Origin: Microbispora corallina
GTDB lineage: Bacteria > Actinomycetota > Actinomycetes > Streptosporangiales > Streptosporangiaceae
Assembly (NCBI RefSeq): GCF_016863035.1
Contig: NZ_BOOC01000003.1
Coordinates: forward strand, 372,001 to 436,000
Length of the DNA stretch: 64,000 nucleotides
Direction of reading: 5' to 3'
The translations under genes and the position numbers were made by a program. How positions within the stretch are numbered: position 1 is the first letter of the stretch; each line of letters opens with the position of its first letter. Of the stretch, positions 25,939-33,148 are shown one piece after another. Below the pieces are notes generated by a model. It had not been told where the DNA came from and searched no databases. It saw nothing but the letters and a program-made list of their open reading frames with translations.

Positions 25939-26114
25939 CGATCATCGGTCGCCTCGACGCCAACCACGCGCTCGCCAACGCCACCGCGCCGTCCGCCACG
26001 AGGACATCCTCAACCGACGGGAGCGCCGGAGCCGAGCGCCCCGGCCCGCGATCGGGCCGAGGCCGCCGGCTCGCGTACGCGTGACGCTCGGGCTCGTCGG
26101 CGAATCCCCGTTCG

Positions 26115-26612
26115 TCAGGCGACGACCTTGTCGACGAAGGAGAACAGATGGGCCCGGGTGCGGGCCACCTTCTCCTCCACGGTGAGGGACTCGTCGACCG
26201 GCGAGGCACCCGCCGCCTCCTTCTTTCCGCGGGCGTAGAGGGAGCAGGCGAAGTCGGTGCACAGGTACTGCCCGACCGAGTTGCCCTGACGGCCCGCGTC
26301 GCCGGTCCGGCGTGCCGTCATCAGCGCCACGCCGCCGTTGGTGTGCGTGGTCAGGCACAGCGAGCACATGCTGCGCGCGGTGAAGCCGCGTGCCGTCCCG
26401 GACGTCGCCCTGAGCGCGAGGCCGACGAGGGAGCCGTCGCGTTCGGCGACCAGGTAGGCGCGTCCGGGCGCCCCCGGATCTCGCCAGCCGAGGAAGTCGA
26501 GGTCGTCCCACGGCTGATCGGCGAGATCTCTGGGAAGACCGAGCCGTTTGGCCTCACCCTTGGAACAGTTGACGAACGACGTGCGGATGTCCTGCTCGGT
26601 TACCGGTCTCAT
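26115..26612 (-). CDS. FBP-domain protein (EF-G/fusidic-acid-resistance-like treble clef)
   Basis: 165 aa. The C-terminal half carries a treble-clef zinc finger: CSLCLTTHTNGG near residue 82 and CTDFACSLYARG near 118, as in FusB/FusC-type EF-G-binding proteins. FusB binds EF-G and frees it from fusidic-acid-stalled ribosomes. Actinobacterial FBP proteins are shorter relatives with unproven activity. Divergent from the TetR gene, with a shared inverted repeat at 26624-26643. Confidence 0.82.
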   Translation of the reverse strand: MRPVTEQDIRTSFVNCSKGEAKRLGLPRDLADQPWDDLDFLGWRDPGAPGRAYLVAERDGSLVGLALRATSGTARGFTARSMCSLCLTTHTNGGVALMTARRTGDAGRQGNSVGQYLCTDFACSLYARGKKEAAGASPVDESLTVEEKVARTRAHLFSFVDKVVA

Positions 26613-26623
26613 GGCCGGGGAGG

Positions 26624-26643
26624 CTAGCCTTCCTTAAGGCTAG
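26624..26643. promoter_or_regulatory. Inverted repeat between FBP and TetR genes
   Basis: CTAGCCTT and AAGGCTAG are perfect 8-bp arms around CCTT. The repeat sits 12 bp from the FBP start and 41 bp from the TetR start. Candidate operator by which the TetR protein controls itself and the FBP gene. Confidence 0.55.
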
Positions 26644-26684
26644 TAGGCAACTGCTTAAAAGCTGTAAGTAAGAGAGGGTGGCGC

Positions 26685-27257
26685 ATGGCGCGTGCGGGGC
26701 TCACCGCGGAACTCGTGACCCAGGCGGCGGCGGATCTGGCCGACGAGATCGGCTTCCACAACGTGACCGTCTCGGCGCTCGCGCGACGCTTCGGCGTCAA
26801 GCCCGCGGCTCTGTACTCCCACGTCAAGGACGTCCAGGACGTACGGGTCAGGGTGGCGGTCCTGGCCCTGGCGGAACTCGCCGACGGCGCCGCCGCCGCG
26901 CTCGCCGGTCGCGCGGGCAAGGACGCGCTGGTGTCCTTCGCCAACGCCTACCGGAGCTACGCGAAACGGCACCCGGGGAGGTACGCGGCGATGCAGACCG
27001 AGCTCGACCTGGAGACGGCGCTCGCCAGCGCGGCACGGCGGCACGCCGAGATGACGCGGGCCATCCTGCGCGGCTACGAGCTGCCGGAGCCCGATCAGAC
27101 GGATGCGGTGCGGATGCTGCACAGCACGTTCCACGGGTACGTGAGCCTGGAGACGGCGGGCGGGTTCCGCCGGCACCCGCGCGAGGTGGACGCCTCCTGG
27201 TCCAGGACTCTGGACGCCCTCGACGCCGTCCTCAGGAACTGGCCGCCGGTCCGATGA
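26685..27257 (+). CDS. TetR/AcrR family regulator
   Basis: 190 aa, ATG 26685. N-terminal HTH: AAADLADEIGFHNVTVSALARRFGVKPAALYSHVKDVQDV, with the typical LY.H.K recognition-helix end. The C-terminal domain (ANAYRSYAKRHPGRYAAMQTE and STFHGYVSLETAGGF) matches the WHG/TetR_C_13 ligand domain. It probably represses the divergent FBP-domain gene. Confidence 0.92.
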   Translation: MARAGLTAELVTQAAADLADEIGFHNVTVSALARRFGVKPAALYSHVKDVQDVRVRVAVLALAELADGAAAALAGRAGKDALVSFANAYRSYAKRHPGRYAAMQTELDLETALASAARRHAEMTRAILRGYELPEPDQTDAVRMLHSTFHGYVSLETAGGFRRHPREVDASWSRTLDALDAVLRNWPPVR

Positions 27258-27309
27258 CGCCCCCCGCCTGTGGCATGCTGGTCCGACGGCGATCAGGAGG
27301 AGATCCGCG

Positions 27310-27591
27310 ATGACCCAGCCCCTCGGCACCCACCCCGTACCCCGGCGCACCCCTCTCGACGGGGACGAAGCGGCACGGGCCGAGGCGACCTTCTCCACGC
27401 TGGTCGCCCACCACCTCCAGACGGACGGGCGGTTCAGGGTGAGCGCCGACACCCCGGACATGGTGGAGCTGTTCCAGAACGTCGCCCGCAGGGTGGGGGA
27501 CATGCTTCAGCGGCCCGTGGTCAGCTACGCCAACGGCCGGTACATCGTGATCACCTTCGCGCAGGAGCAGCCCCCCGGACTCACCGGCTGA
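27310..27591 (+). CDS. Hypothetical protein, 93 aa
   Basis: ATG 27310 preceded by AGGAGG. Small acidic protein, LVAHHLQTDGRFRVSADTPDMVELFQNVARRVGDMLQRPVVSYANGRYIVITFAQ. No membrane segment or known motif. A good ribosome site and typical codon use support that it is real. I do not recognise the family. Confidence 0.65.
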   Translation: MTQPLGTHPVPRRTPLDGDEAARAEATFSTLVAHHLQTDGRFRVSADTPDMVELFQNVARRVGDMLQRPVVSYANGRYIVITFAQEQPPGLTG

Positions 27592-27603
27592 CGCGAGGTC
27601 GCA

Positions 27604-28341
27604 TCAGGAGAAGCGCTCGACGGTGACCGGGATCAGGCCCTCGTGACGCATGGTCGTGGTCAGCTCCCGCAGGAGGGGGCCGAGGGCCGCGTCGGATGAC
27701 GTGCCGAGACAGGCCGTCAGGTCGAGCGACCAGGCGACGCCGGGGCCGATCCGGCGAAGGTCCCAGGTGAACGCGTCCCGGGCCGTGCGGCGCCCGGCTC
27801 GGCCGGCCACGCCCGGATCGGCGCGGTCGTCCGGGGGCGTCATGCCCCACAGGCCGCGGAGGCGTCCCGGGCAGCCGTCGTCCGGCTCGCCGGCGAACAG
27901 CAGCCGATAGACCCGCCTGTCGTGGTAGCCCTCGGGCACGTCCGCCGGGCCGAACCGCAGGGGAGGGGCGACCGGGAGCGGCTGAGGGTCGCGGAAGCGG
28001 GCTCGCAGGCCGGTCTCGTCCGGCAGGTCGCCGCCGCCGAGCCGGCGGTACGCCGCCTCGGCCTCCTGGCGGCGTGCCGCGACGACCCGGGAGCGCAACC
28101 GGGGATCGCGGCGCATCTCACGGCCGAAGGCGGCCGAACTCCACCACTCGCCGTCCGCGGCGGTCCACCCGGCGCCGTTGAGGGCCGTCGTCGTGAAGTC
28201 GCCGGCCAGGTCGAACTCCTCGACGACGATCCCCTCCACCCGCGACGCGGACGAACCGTGGGGACCGCCCTCGGGCAGGACGAGGTAGTAGTCCAGCCCG
28301 GTGTCCTGGGACCGGCGGAGGGCGGGAAGCACGGGCGACAT
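27604..28341 (-). CDS. Hypothetical protein, 245 aa
   Basis: ATG 28341. Soluble, Arg- and Asp-rich. Segments include LDYYLVLPEGGPHGSS, GWTAADGEWWSSAAFGREM and WGMTPPDDRADPG. No motif that I can assign. It ends 12 bp before the convergent 27310 gene and follows the small membrane protein gene by 10 bp on the same strand, so the two probably form an operon controlled from the 28715-28782 region. Confidence 0.65.
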   Translation of the reverse strand: MSPVLPALRRSQDTGLDYYLVLPEGGPHGSSASRVEGIVVEEFDLAGDFTTTALNGAGWTAADGEWWSSAAFGREMRRDPRLRSRVVAARRQEAEAAYRRLGGGDLPDETGLRARFRDPQPLPVAPPLRFGPADVPEGYHDRRVYRLLFAGEPDDGCPGRLRGLWGMTPPDDRADPGVAGRAGRRTARDAFTWDLRRIGPGVAWSLDLTACLGTSSDAALGPLLRELTTTMRHEGLIPVTVERFS

Positions 28342-28351
28342 TGTCCTCCAC

Positions 28352-28714
28352 TCACCGTCCGGCCGGAACGGGGGCGAGGGCCTCCGCAGTCTCCGCGGCC
28401 TCCGCGGCCTCGGCCGCGCGCCGGCCCGCCAGGCGGCAGGCGAGGCAGTCGCGGTGGCCCGTCATCGGGTCCCGCACCCGCCAGTCCCACTCCTCCGCAG
28501 GGCGGACGCCGCTCGGCTTGCCCCAGCCCATCAGGTGCAACGCCCAGGTCGCCAGGCCGGCGAACACGACCAGGCCGGCCCCCAGCCAGATCCCGGCCGG
28601 CCGGCCCGCGCACAGGGCCGCCCCGGCCGTGGCGAATCCGGCGAGGGCGATGGCGCACCCCGCCCATCCCGCGACCGTGTGCCCCAGGTCGACGTCGTCA
28701 TGCAGCGCGCTCAT
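28352..28714 (-). CDS. Two-helix membrane protein, divergent HGxxPAAW-like
   Basis: 120 aa. LGHTVAGWAGCAIALAGFATAGAALCAGR followed by a second helix (GIWLGAGLVVFAGLATWALHLMGWG) resembles the actinobacterial HGxxPAAW family of two-TM proteins that usually sit next to trpC, with the motif degraded to GHTVAGW. The C-terminal tail has CLACRLAGR, a possible metal or thiol site. No trp genes are nearby. Diverges from the MarR gene. Confidence 0.6.
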   Translation of the reverse strand: MSALHDDVDLGHTVAGWAGCAIALAGFATAGAALCAGRPAGIWLGAGLVVFAGLATWALHLMGWGKPSGVRPAEEWDWRVRDPMTGHRDCLACRLAGRRAAEAAEAAETAEALAPVPAGR

Positions 28715-28730
28715 CGTTCTCCTCGCTCCG

Positions 28731-28748
28731 GTGAGATACTTATCTCAC
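28731..28748. promoter_or_regulatory. MarR-type operator: perfect inverted repeat
   Basis: GTGAGATA-CT-TATCTCAC, 18 bp with perfect 8-bp arms. A second repeat CTTAG-ATG-CTAAG (28760-28772) overlaps the MarR Shine-Dalgarno. Both sit between the divergent membrane-protein and MarR genes, the standard place for MarR autoregulation. Confidence 0.65.
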
Positions 28749-28782
28749 GTACTAATTATCTTAGATGCTAAGGAGAATGCGC

Positions 28783-29265
28783 GTGGAGGGCAAACCGCGT
28801 CCGCGGGCGTCGGCCCGGGAGGCGATGGCGGGGATGGACCGGCTCATCGCGCTCAGCCTGGTCGGCCAGCATGACATCGCCCAGCGGCTGGGCCTCAACA
28901 TCACCGACCTGACCTGTCTCGGTCACATCCTGGGAGCCGCGGACGACCCGCTGACGGCGGGTGAGCTGGCCGAGCTGGCCGGCCTGACCACCGGCGCGGT
29001 GACGGGGGTGCTCAACCGGCTGGAACAGGCCGGTTACGCGCGCCGGCAGGCCGACCCCGGCGACCGGCGGCGCGTGCGGGTCGTCGCCGACCCGACGGCG
29101 GCCGAGCGGGTGTCCGCCGTGTACGAGCCGTTCTACGGGCGGCTCGCCGGCCTGTTCGCCGATTACACCCCCGACGAGGTCGGCGTGCTGGCCGACTGGT
29201 TCACGCGTGCGACGGACCTGATGCGGAGCTCGCTGGAGGAGATCCGCCGCGGATCCGGCCGGTGA
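28783..29265 (+). CDS. MarR family transcriptional regulator
   Basis: 160 aa from GTG 28783, chosen because AAGGAG (28770-28775) then lies seven bases upstream; ATG 28777 would leave only one base. The wHTH is LTAGELAELAGLTTGAVTGVLNRLEQAGYARRQADPGDRRRVRVV, with the classical DxRxxR wing (DPGDRRRVRV). Dimerisation helices at both ends. Likely controls the divergent genes at 28714-27604. Confidence 0.92.
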   Translation: MEGKPRPRASAREAMAGMDRLIALSLVGQHDIAQRLGLNITDLTCLGHILGAADDPLTAGELAELAGLTTGAVTGVLNRLEQAGYARRQADPGDRRRVRVVADPTAAERVSAVYEPFYGRLAGLFADYTPDEVGVLADWFTRATDLMRSSLEEIRRGSGR

Positions 29266-29286
29266 GCGGGCCCCCGCCCCGCTCAC
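29262..29286. terminator. Bidirectional hairpin between convergent genes
   Basis: GTGAGCGGG and CCCGCTCAC, 9-bp perfect stem with a 7-nt loop. It overlaps the MarR stop codon and lies just beyond the stop of the minus-strand YiaA/B gene. No U-tract, as usual in actinomycetes. Confidence 0.6.
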
Positions 29287-29289
29287 GGC

Positions 29290-29574
29290 TCAGTCGACGC
29301 GGAACGGGTCGTGCTCGGCCAGCAGCTTGTCGAGCCTGGCCTGGTCGACCCGGCTGACGACGGACTCCTCCTCGTGGCGGTCGCGCACGCACTTGGCGAG
29401 CGTGAACGCCGAGGTGACGACGTACATCAGCCCGAGGGCGAGGAACGCGCGCACCCACGCCGTGACGGGCAGGTACGCGATGGCGACCGCCAGCGCGCCG
29501 AGCGACAGCGCGAACGAGATGACGGACTGAACGTAGAACGCGGTGGTGGTGGTCGTCTTCACCGGTTGGGTCAT
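29290..29574 (-). CDS. YiaA/YiaB family two-helix membrane protein
   Basis: 94 aa. It has two hydrophobic segments (FYVQSVISFALSLGALAVAIAYLP and WVRAFLALGLMYVVTSAFTLAKCVRD), as in the PF05360 YiaA/B domain, then a charged cytoplasmic tail. Function unknown. It follows the ATP synthase subunit a gene on the same strand after 66 bp. Confidence 0.85.
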   Translation of the reverse strand: MTQPVKTTTTTAFYVQSVISFALSLGALAVAIAYLPVTAWVRAFLALGLMYVVTSAFTLAKCVRDRHEEESVVSRVDQARLDKLLAEHDPFRVD

Positions 29575-29640
29575 GCACCCATGCTCGGGAAACGGCGCGG
29601 ACGGCGCGTGAGCGCGCGTACTCAGAACGCGGTGAGTACG

Positions 29641-30429
29641 TCAGTGGTCGGGGTGCAGGGACCCGCCGATGAACATGGCGGCGAGCATGGTGAACAGGAA
29701 CGCCTGGAGGAACTGGATGAAGATCTCCAGTCCCGTCATCAGGACGGCCATGACCACGCTCAGGATGCCGACCGGCACCCCCGGCAGGGTCGGATGCTCG
29801 ACGACGAACCAGAACCCGACGGCGCTGAAGAACGCCAGCAGCAGGTGTCCGGCGAACATGTTCGCGAACAGCCGCACGGCGTGGGTGAACGGCGAGGTGA
29901 CGAACGTGTACAGCAGTTCGAGCGGGGCGAACAGGGCGATGGCGAGTGGCTTCGGCAGCCCGGGCGGGAACATCAGGCCGGTCAGGTAGCCCTTGAGACC
30001 CTGGTGTCGCACGCCCAGATAGATCTTGATGACGTACACGATCAGGGCGAACACCACCGGGAACGAGATGCGCGCGTTCACCGGGAACTGCAGCCCGGGG
30101 ACGACCCCGAACAGGTTCCACAGCAGGATCAGGAGGAACAGGCTCAGCAGCAGGGGCATCCACCGGTCGGCGTCCGCGCCCAGGAACGGGCGGGCCACCT
30201 GGTCGCGGACGAACGGGTAGCCGTACTCGCCGGCGTTCTGCAGGCCGCGGGGGACGAGCGCGGGGCGGGCGAACGCCGCCCAGGCGAGAACGCAGAGCAC
30301 GGCCACCCCGGCAAGGCCGAGCACGACCGGCTTCGTCAGCCAGTACGGCGCGCCGGACCAGAGCGGGGGGAAGTCGAACAGGCCGACGTCGGGAGGCGTG
30401 AAGACGTCTGAGGCGAGGATCGCGGGCAT
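29641..30429 (-). CDS. atpB: Isolated F0F1 ATP synthase subunit a
   Basis: 262 aa, ATG 30429 with GAGGG seven bases upstream. Subunit a forms the proton half-channels against the c-ring. The essential arginine is in HAVRLFANMFAGH, and the C-terminal QAFLFTMLAAMFIGGSLHPDH helix is typical. Five to six TM segments, so full length. No atpE, atpF, atpH or F1 genes flank it, so it is not in the usual operon. It is probably a second copy, with the complete operon elsewhere. Divergent from a TetR gene with an intervening palindrome. Confidence 0.9.
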   Translation of the reverse strand: MPAILASDVFTPPDVGLFDFPPLWSGAPYWLTKPVVLGLAGVAVLCVLAWAAFARPALVPRGLQNAGEYGYPFVRDQVARPFLGADADRWMPLLLSLFLLILLWNLFGVVPGLQFPVNARISFPVVFALIVYVIKIYLGVRHQGLKGYLTGLMFPPGLPKPLAIALFAPLELLYTFVTSPFTHAVRLFANMFAGHLLLAFFSAVGFWFVVEHPTLPGVPVGILSVVMAVLMTGLEIFIQFLQAFLFTMLAAMFIGGSLHPDH

Positions 30430-30455
30430 GAGGGTCCCCTCGTCCGGGCGTGACA

Positions 30456-30480
30456 AAACTGGGTACGACGTACTCGGTTT
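30456..30480. promoter_or_regulatory. 25-bp imperfect palindrome between atpB and TetR genes
   Basis: Arms AAACTGGGTACG (30456-30467) and CGTACTCGGTTT (30469-30480) around A30468; 10 of 12 positions pair. It lies 26 bp ahead of the atpB start and 67 bp ahead of the TetR start. Size fits a TetR dimer site, so the TetR protein may control the lone atpB. Confidence 0.6.
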
Positions 30481-30547
30481 GTGCCCTCGACCCTAACCCG
30501 CCCGGTACGGTGTACGCAATACCGCTGCCGAGACGGGACGAAGGGCG

Positions 30548-31285
30548 ATGACGGGTCGCGAGAACCTCTGGATGCGGCCGGAGCGGCCCGCGCGGGGGCC
30601 GCGGCCGAGCTTCAGCCGCGCCCGCCTGGCCGAGGTGGCCGTCCAGGTCGCCGACGCGGAGGGCCTCGACGCGATCTCCATGCGGCGGCTCGCGGGCGAG
30701 CTCGGGGCGGGGACGATGTCCCTCTACCGGTACGTCTCCGGCAAGGACGACGTGATCGAGCTGATGATCGACCTCGTCGTGGGCGAGTACCTGCCCGGCG
30801 AGACGACCCTCACTGGGGAGTGGGCGAGCGATCTGCGCGATCTCGCCTGGCAGGCGAGGCGGACCATGCTGCGCCATCCCTGGCTCGCGCCGCTCGCGGC
30901 GAGCCGCCAGCAGGCCAGCCCGACGCGGTTGCGGCTCATGGAGACGGCGCTCGGCATGCTGGACGGCCTCGGCCTGGGCGTCGACGAGATGCTGACCATC
31001 GTCGGCGGGGTCTTCGCCTACCTGAACGGCTTCGTCCAGAGCGAGCTGGCCGACGCCGAGGCCTTGCGGCGCACCGGGCTCACCCTTCAGGAGTGGATGA
31101 CGACGCAGCTGCCGTACATCCAGTCGCAGATCGCGACCGGGCGCTATCCGATGCTGCTGCGCATGACGACCGAGGGCGGCCGGGAGCTCGTCGACGCCGA
31201 CGAGCGGTTCGCCTACGGCCTCGACCGCCTCCTGGACGGCATCGCCGCCCGCCTTCCCCGCCCGGGCACCCCGCCCGTGCCGTAG
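30548..31285 (+). CDS. TetR family regulator (TetR_C_1 type)
   Basis: 245 aa, ATG 30548. HTH: RARLAEVAVQVADAEGLDAISMRRLAGELGAGTMSLYRYVSGKDDVIELM. The C-terminal domain with GLTLQEWMTTQLPYI and FAYGLDRLLDGIAARL matches the tetracycline-repressor-like ligand domain. An N-terminal arm of about 25 residues is Arg/Pro-rich. Divergent from the isolated atpB. Confidence 0.92.
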   Translation: MTGRENLWMRPERPARGPRPSFSRARLAEVAVQVADAEGLDAISMRRLAGELGAGTMSLYRYVSGKDDVIELMIDLVVGEYLPGETTLTGEWASDLRDLAWQARRTMLRHPWLAPLAASRQQASPTRLRLMETALGMLDGLGLGVDEMLTIVGGVFAYLNGFVQSELADAEALRRTGLTLQEWMTTQLPYIQSQIATGRYPMLLRMTTEGGRELVDADERFAYGLDRLLDGIAARLPRPGTPPVP

Positions 31286-31306
31286 CCCGGCCGGCGGCCG
31301 CGGGGG

Positions 31307-32011
31307 TCAGCGGACGGGGATCCGGTGGAGCTCGCAGACCCGCTGCCAGATGTGCGCGTCCAGCGTGCCCGCCCTGTCGTCGAAGGAGGCGGCGGGCACC
31401 CGGATCGGGCCCGTGAGGTCGAGGAAGCTGTTGTGGTCGGCGTCGCGGTCCCAGGCGCGGGTGGGGATCTCGATGTGGTCGGACCGACGGCTCTGGTCCT
31501 GGCTGGTGATCTTCAGCACCTCGGCCCCGCCGCGGTGGGTCCGGAGCACGAGGCAGGGACGCACCTTGGACCCGGGGCCGTCCTCGAACGGCACGTCCGC
31601 CCACCAGATCTCGCCGGGCCGCGGGCCGGCCGCGGCCTCCTCCGGCGCGCCGGCGTGCCCGGCCGCCGGCCCGCGCGCGGACGTGCGGGACGGCGCCTCG
31701 CCTGTCGCCGCCGCCCGGCCGCGGGGTCGCCGTCCACCGCCCGCGTGCTCGTCGCGCGACCCCCGGGTCTCGGGCCCCGCGTCCGGCCGCCGGTCACGGC
31801 CGGACCGCCCGTCGCGCGTCACGCTCCGGCGGCCGCTCCCGCGTCCCGCGGGAGGCCGCCGCGCGCCTCTCCGAGCCGGCGAGCCGTCGCCCCGGCCGGG
31901 CGAGTCGCCGGACCGCCCCGGCCGGCGGCGCGGTGCGGAGCGACGGAGAAGCGCGCCGCCGACGCAGGCGAGCAGCACGAGCGCGACCACGATCAGACCG
32001 ATCCACAGCAT
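31307..32011 (-). CDS. Membrane-anchored PemK/MazF-like protein
   Basis: 234 aa, ATG 32011. One TM helix at residues 2-22 (LWIGLIVVALVLLACVGGALL), then about 100 residues of Arg/Pro/Gly-rich disordered linker. The C-terminal PemK/MazF fold (about 120-234) has GEIWWADVPFEDGPGSKVRPCLVLRT and ITSQDQSRRSDHIEIPTRAWD. The KVRPCLVL strand is diagnostic; MazF enzymes are mRNA endoribonucleases. No antitoxin gene is adjacent. Either an orphan anchored toxin, a solitary regulator, or a non-toxic family member. TTG 32041 would extend the N-terminus but is less likely. Confidence 0.8.
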   Translation of the reverse strand: MLWIGLIVVALVLLACVGGALLRRSAPRRRPGRSGDSPGRGDGSPARRGARRPPAGRGSGRRSVTRDGRSGRDRRPDAGPETRGSRDEHAGGGRRPRGRAAATGEAPSRTSARGPAAGHAGAPEEAAAGPRPGEIWWADVPFEDGPGSKVRPCLVLRTHRGGAEVLKITSQDQSRRSDHIEIPTRAWDRDADHNSFLDLTGPIRVPAASFDDRAGTLDAHIWQRVCELHRIPVR

Positions 32012-32044
32012 GACCGTCAGCCTAGGACCCGCCGCCGACAAATC

Positions 32045-33058
32045 TCAGGAGCGGGCGTCCCACTCCGCCAGGATCCGGGCCTCCTTGTCCGGGTCGATCC
32101 CGTGGCGCAGCCGCTGCGAGCCGAAGCTGCGCCGCTCCTCGGGGACGTCCTTGAGCCACTCCCAGGTGTCCCTGACCGTCTCGTCGACCGGACGGCAGGT
32201 GAGACCGGCCGCCAGCGCCTTGGCCGACGAGTGCGACCACACGCCGGCGCCGGACTGCGACGTGGCCCACAGGGGCAGCTCGGTCCACTCCTGCACGTCC
32301 CGGTCCAGGAGGAACCGGTCGTCGACCCACACCAGCTCGGCGTCGGAGCCGGTGACCTCGACGCAGGCGCCGAGCCAGCTCCCGAACGTCGCGTTGCCCG
32401 GCACCCCGCCCGTCATGTAGCGGCCGGCCGCGCCGTTCGCCGCCTGGGTGACGGTGAACGCGGCGATGTCGCGGGCGTCGATGAGCTGGATCGGCAGGCC
32501 GGGATCGCCCGGGGCGAGGACCCGGCCTCCCTTCGCGATGCGGGTGAGCCACCAGGGCAGGCGGCCGACGTTCTCGTGGGGGCCAAGGATCAGGCCCGGC
32601 TGGACGATCAGGGCGGCGCCGTCGAAGTGCTGCTCCACGGCCCGCTCGCACCCGGCCTTAAGGACGCCGTACTCGCCGAAGCCGGCCTCCGCGTCCGGTG
32701 GGCAGTCGAACAGGGGGGACTCCTCGGTGACGCCCGGTTTGCCCGGCCAGTCGGCGTACGCGGAGATGCTGGAGATGAACGTGTACTGCGCGGCGTGCCC
32801 CGACAGCGCCCGCACCGAGTCGAGGACGACCCGGGGAGTGAACCCGCAGACGTCGACGACCGCGTCCCATCGCCGGCCGTCCACCAGGCGTTCGAGGTCG
32901 GCGGCGACCTCGCGGTCGCCGTGCACGGCCTCCACCCCCGGCAGGTCGGGCCCGCTCCTGCCCCGGTTGAACGTCGTCACCTCGTGGCCCCGGCCCAGCG
33001 CGTCCTCGACGATGGCCCGGCCGAGGAAGACGGAACCGCCGATTACCAGAATTCTCAT
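32045..33058 (-). CDS. NAD-dependent epimerase/dehydratase family protein
   Basis: 337 aa, ATG 33058. Extended SDR: MRILVIGGSVFLGRAIVEDALGRGHEVTTFNRG (GxxxFLG variant). Serine near FISSISAYADW and Tyr/Lys in YGVLKAGCERAV near residue 130 (YxxxK) form the catalytic set. The C-terminal WEWLKDVPEERRSFG is typical of actinobacterial NAD-dependent reductases of unknown substrate. Ends 33 bp upstream of the MazF-like start, same strand. Confidence 0.88.
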   Translation of the reverse strand: MRILVIGGSVFLGRAIVEDALGRGHEVTTFNRGRSGPDLPGVEAVHGDREVAADLERLVDGRRWDAVVDVCGFTPRVVLDSVRALSGHAAQYTFISSISAYADWPGKPGVTEESPLFDCPPDAEAGFGEYGVLKAGCERAVEQHFDGAALIVQPGLILGPHENVGRLPWWLTRIAKGGRVLAPGDPGLPIQLIDARDIAAFTVTQAANGAAGRYMTGGVPGNATFGSWLGACVEVTGSDAELVWVDDRFLLDRDVQEWTELPLWATSQSGAGVWSHSSAKALAAGLTCRPVDETVRDTWEWLKDVPEERRSFGSQRLRHGIDPDKEARILAEWDARS

Positions 33059-33148
33059 GCCGCCATCCTTCGCGCGGGCGGCGCCGCCGTCTGCGGGGTT
33101 TCACGGTCGGCGGACGTGATCCGCTGAGAGCGAAGGCGGCGCCCCCGG

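Noticed and set aside
25939-26114. Possible gene remnant between the VOC and FBP genes
   Set aside because: 176 bp of GC-rich sequence with open frames but no start with ribosome site and no recognisable motif.
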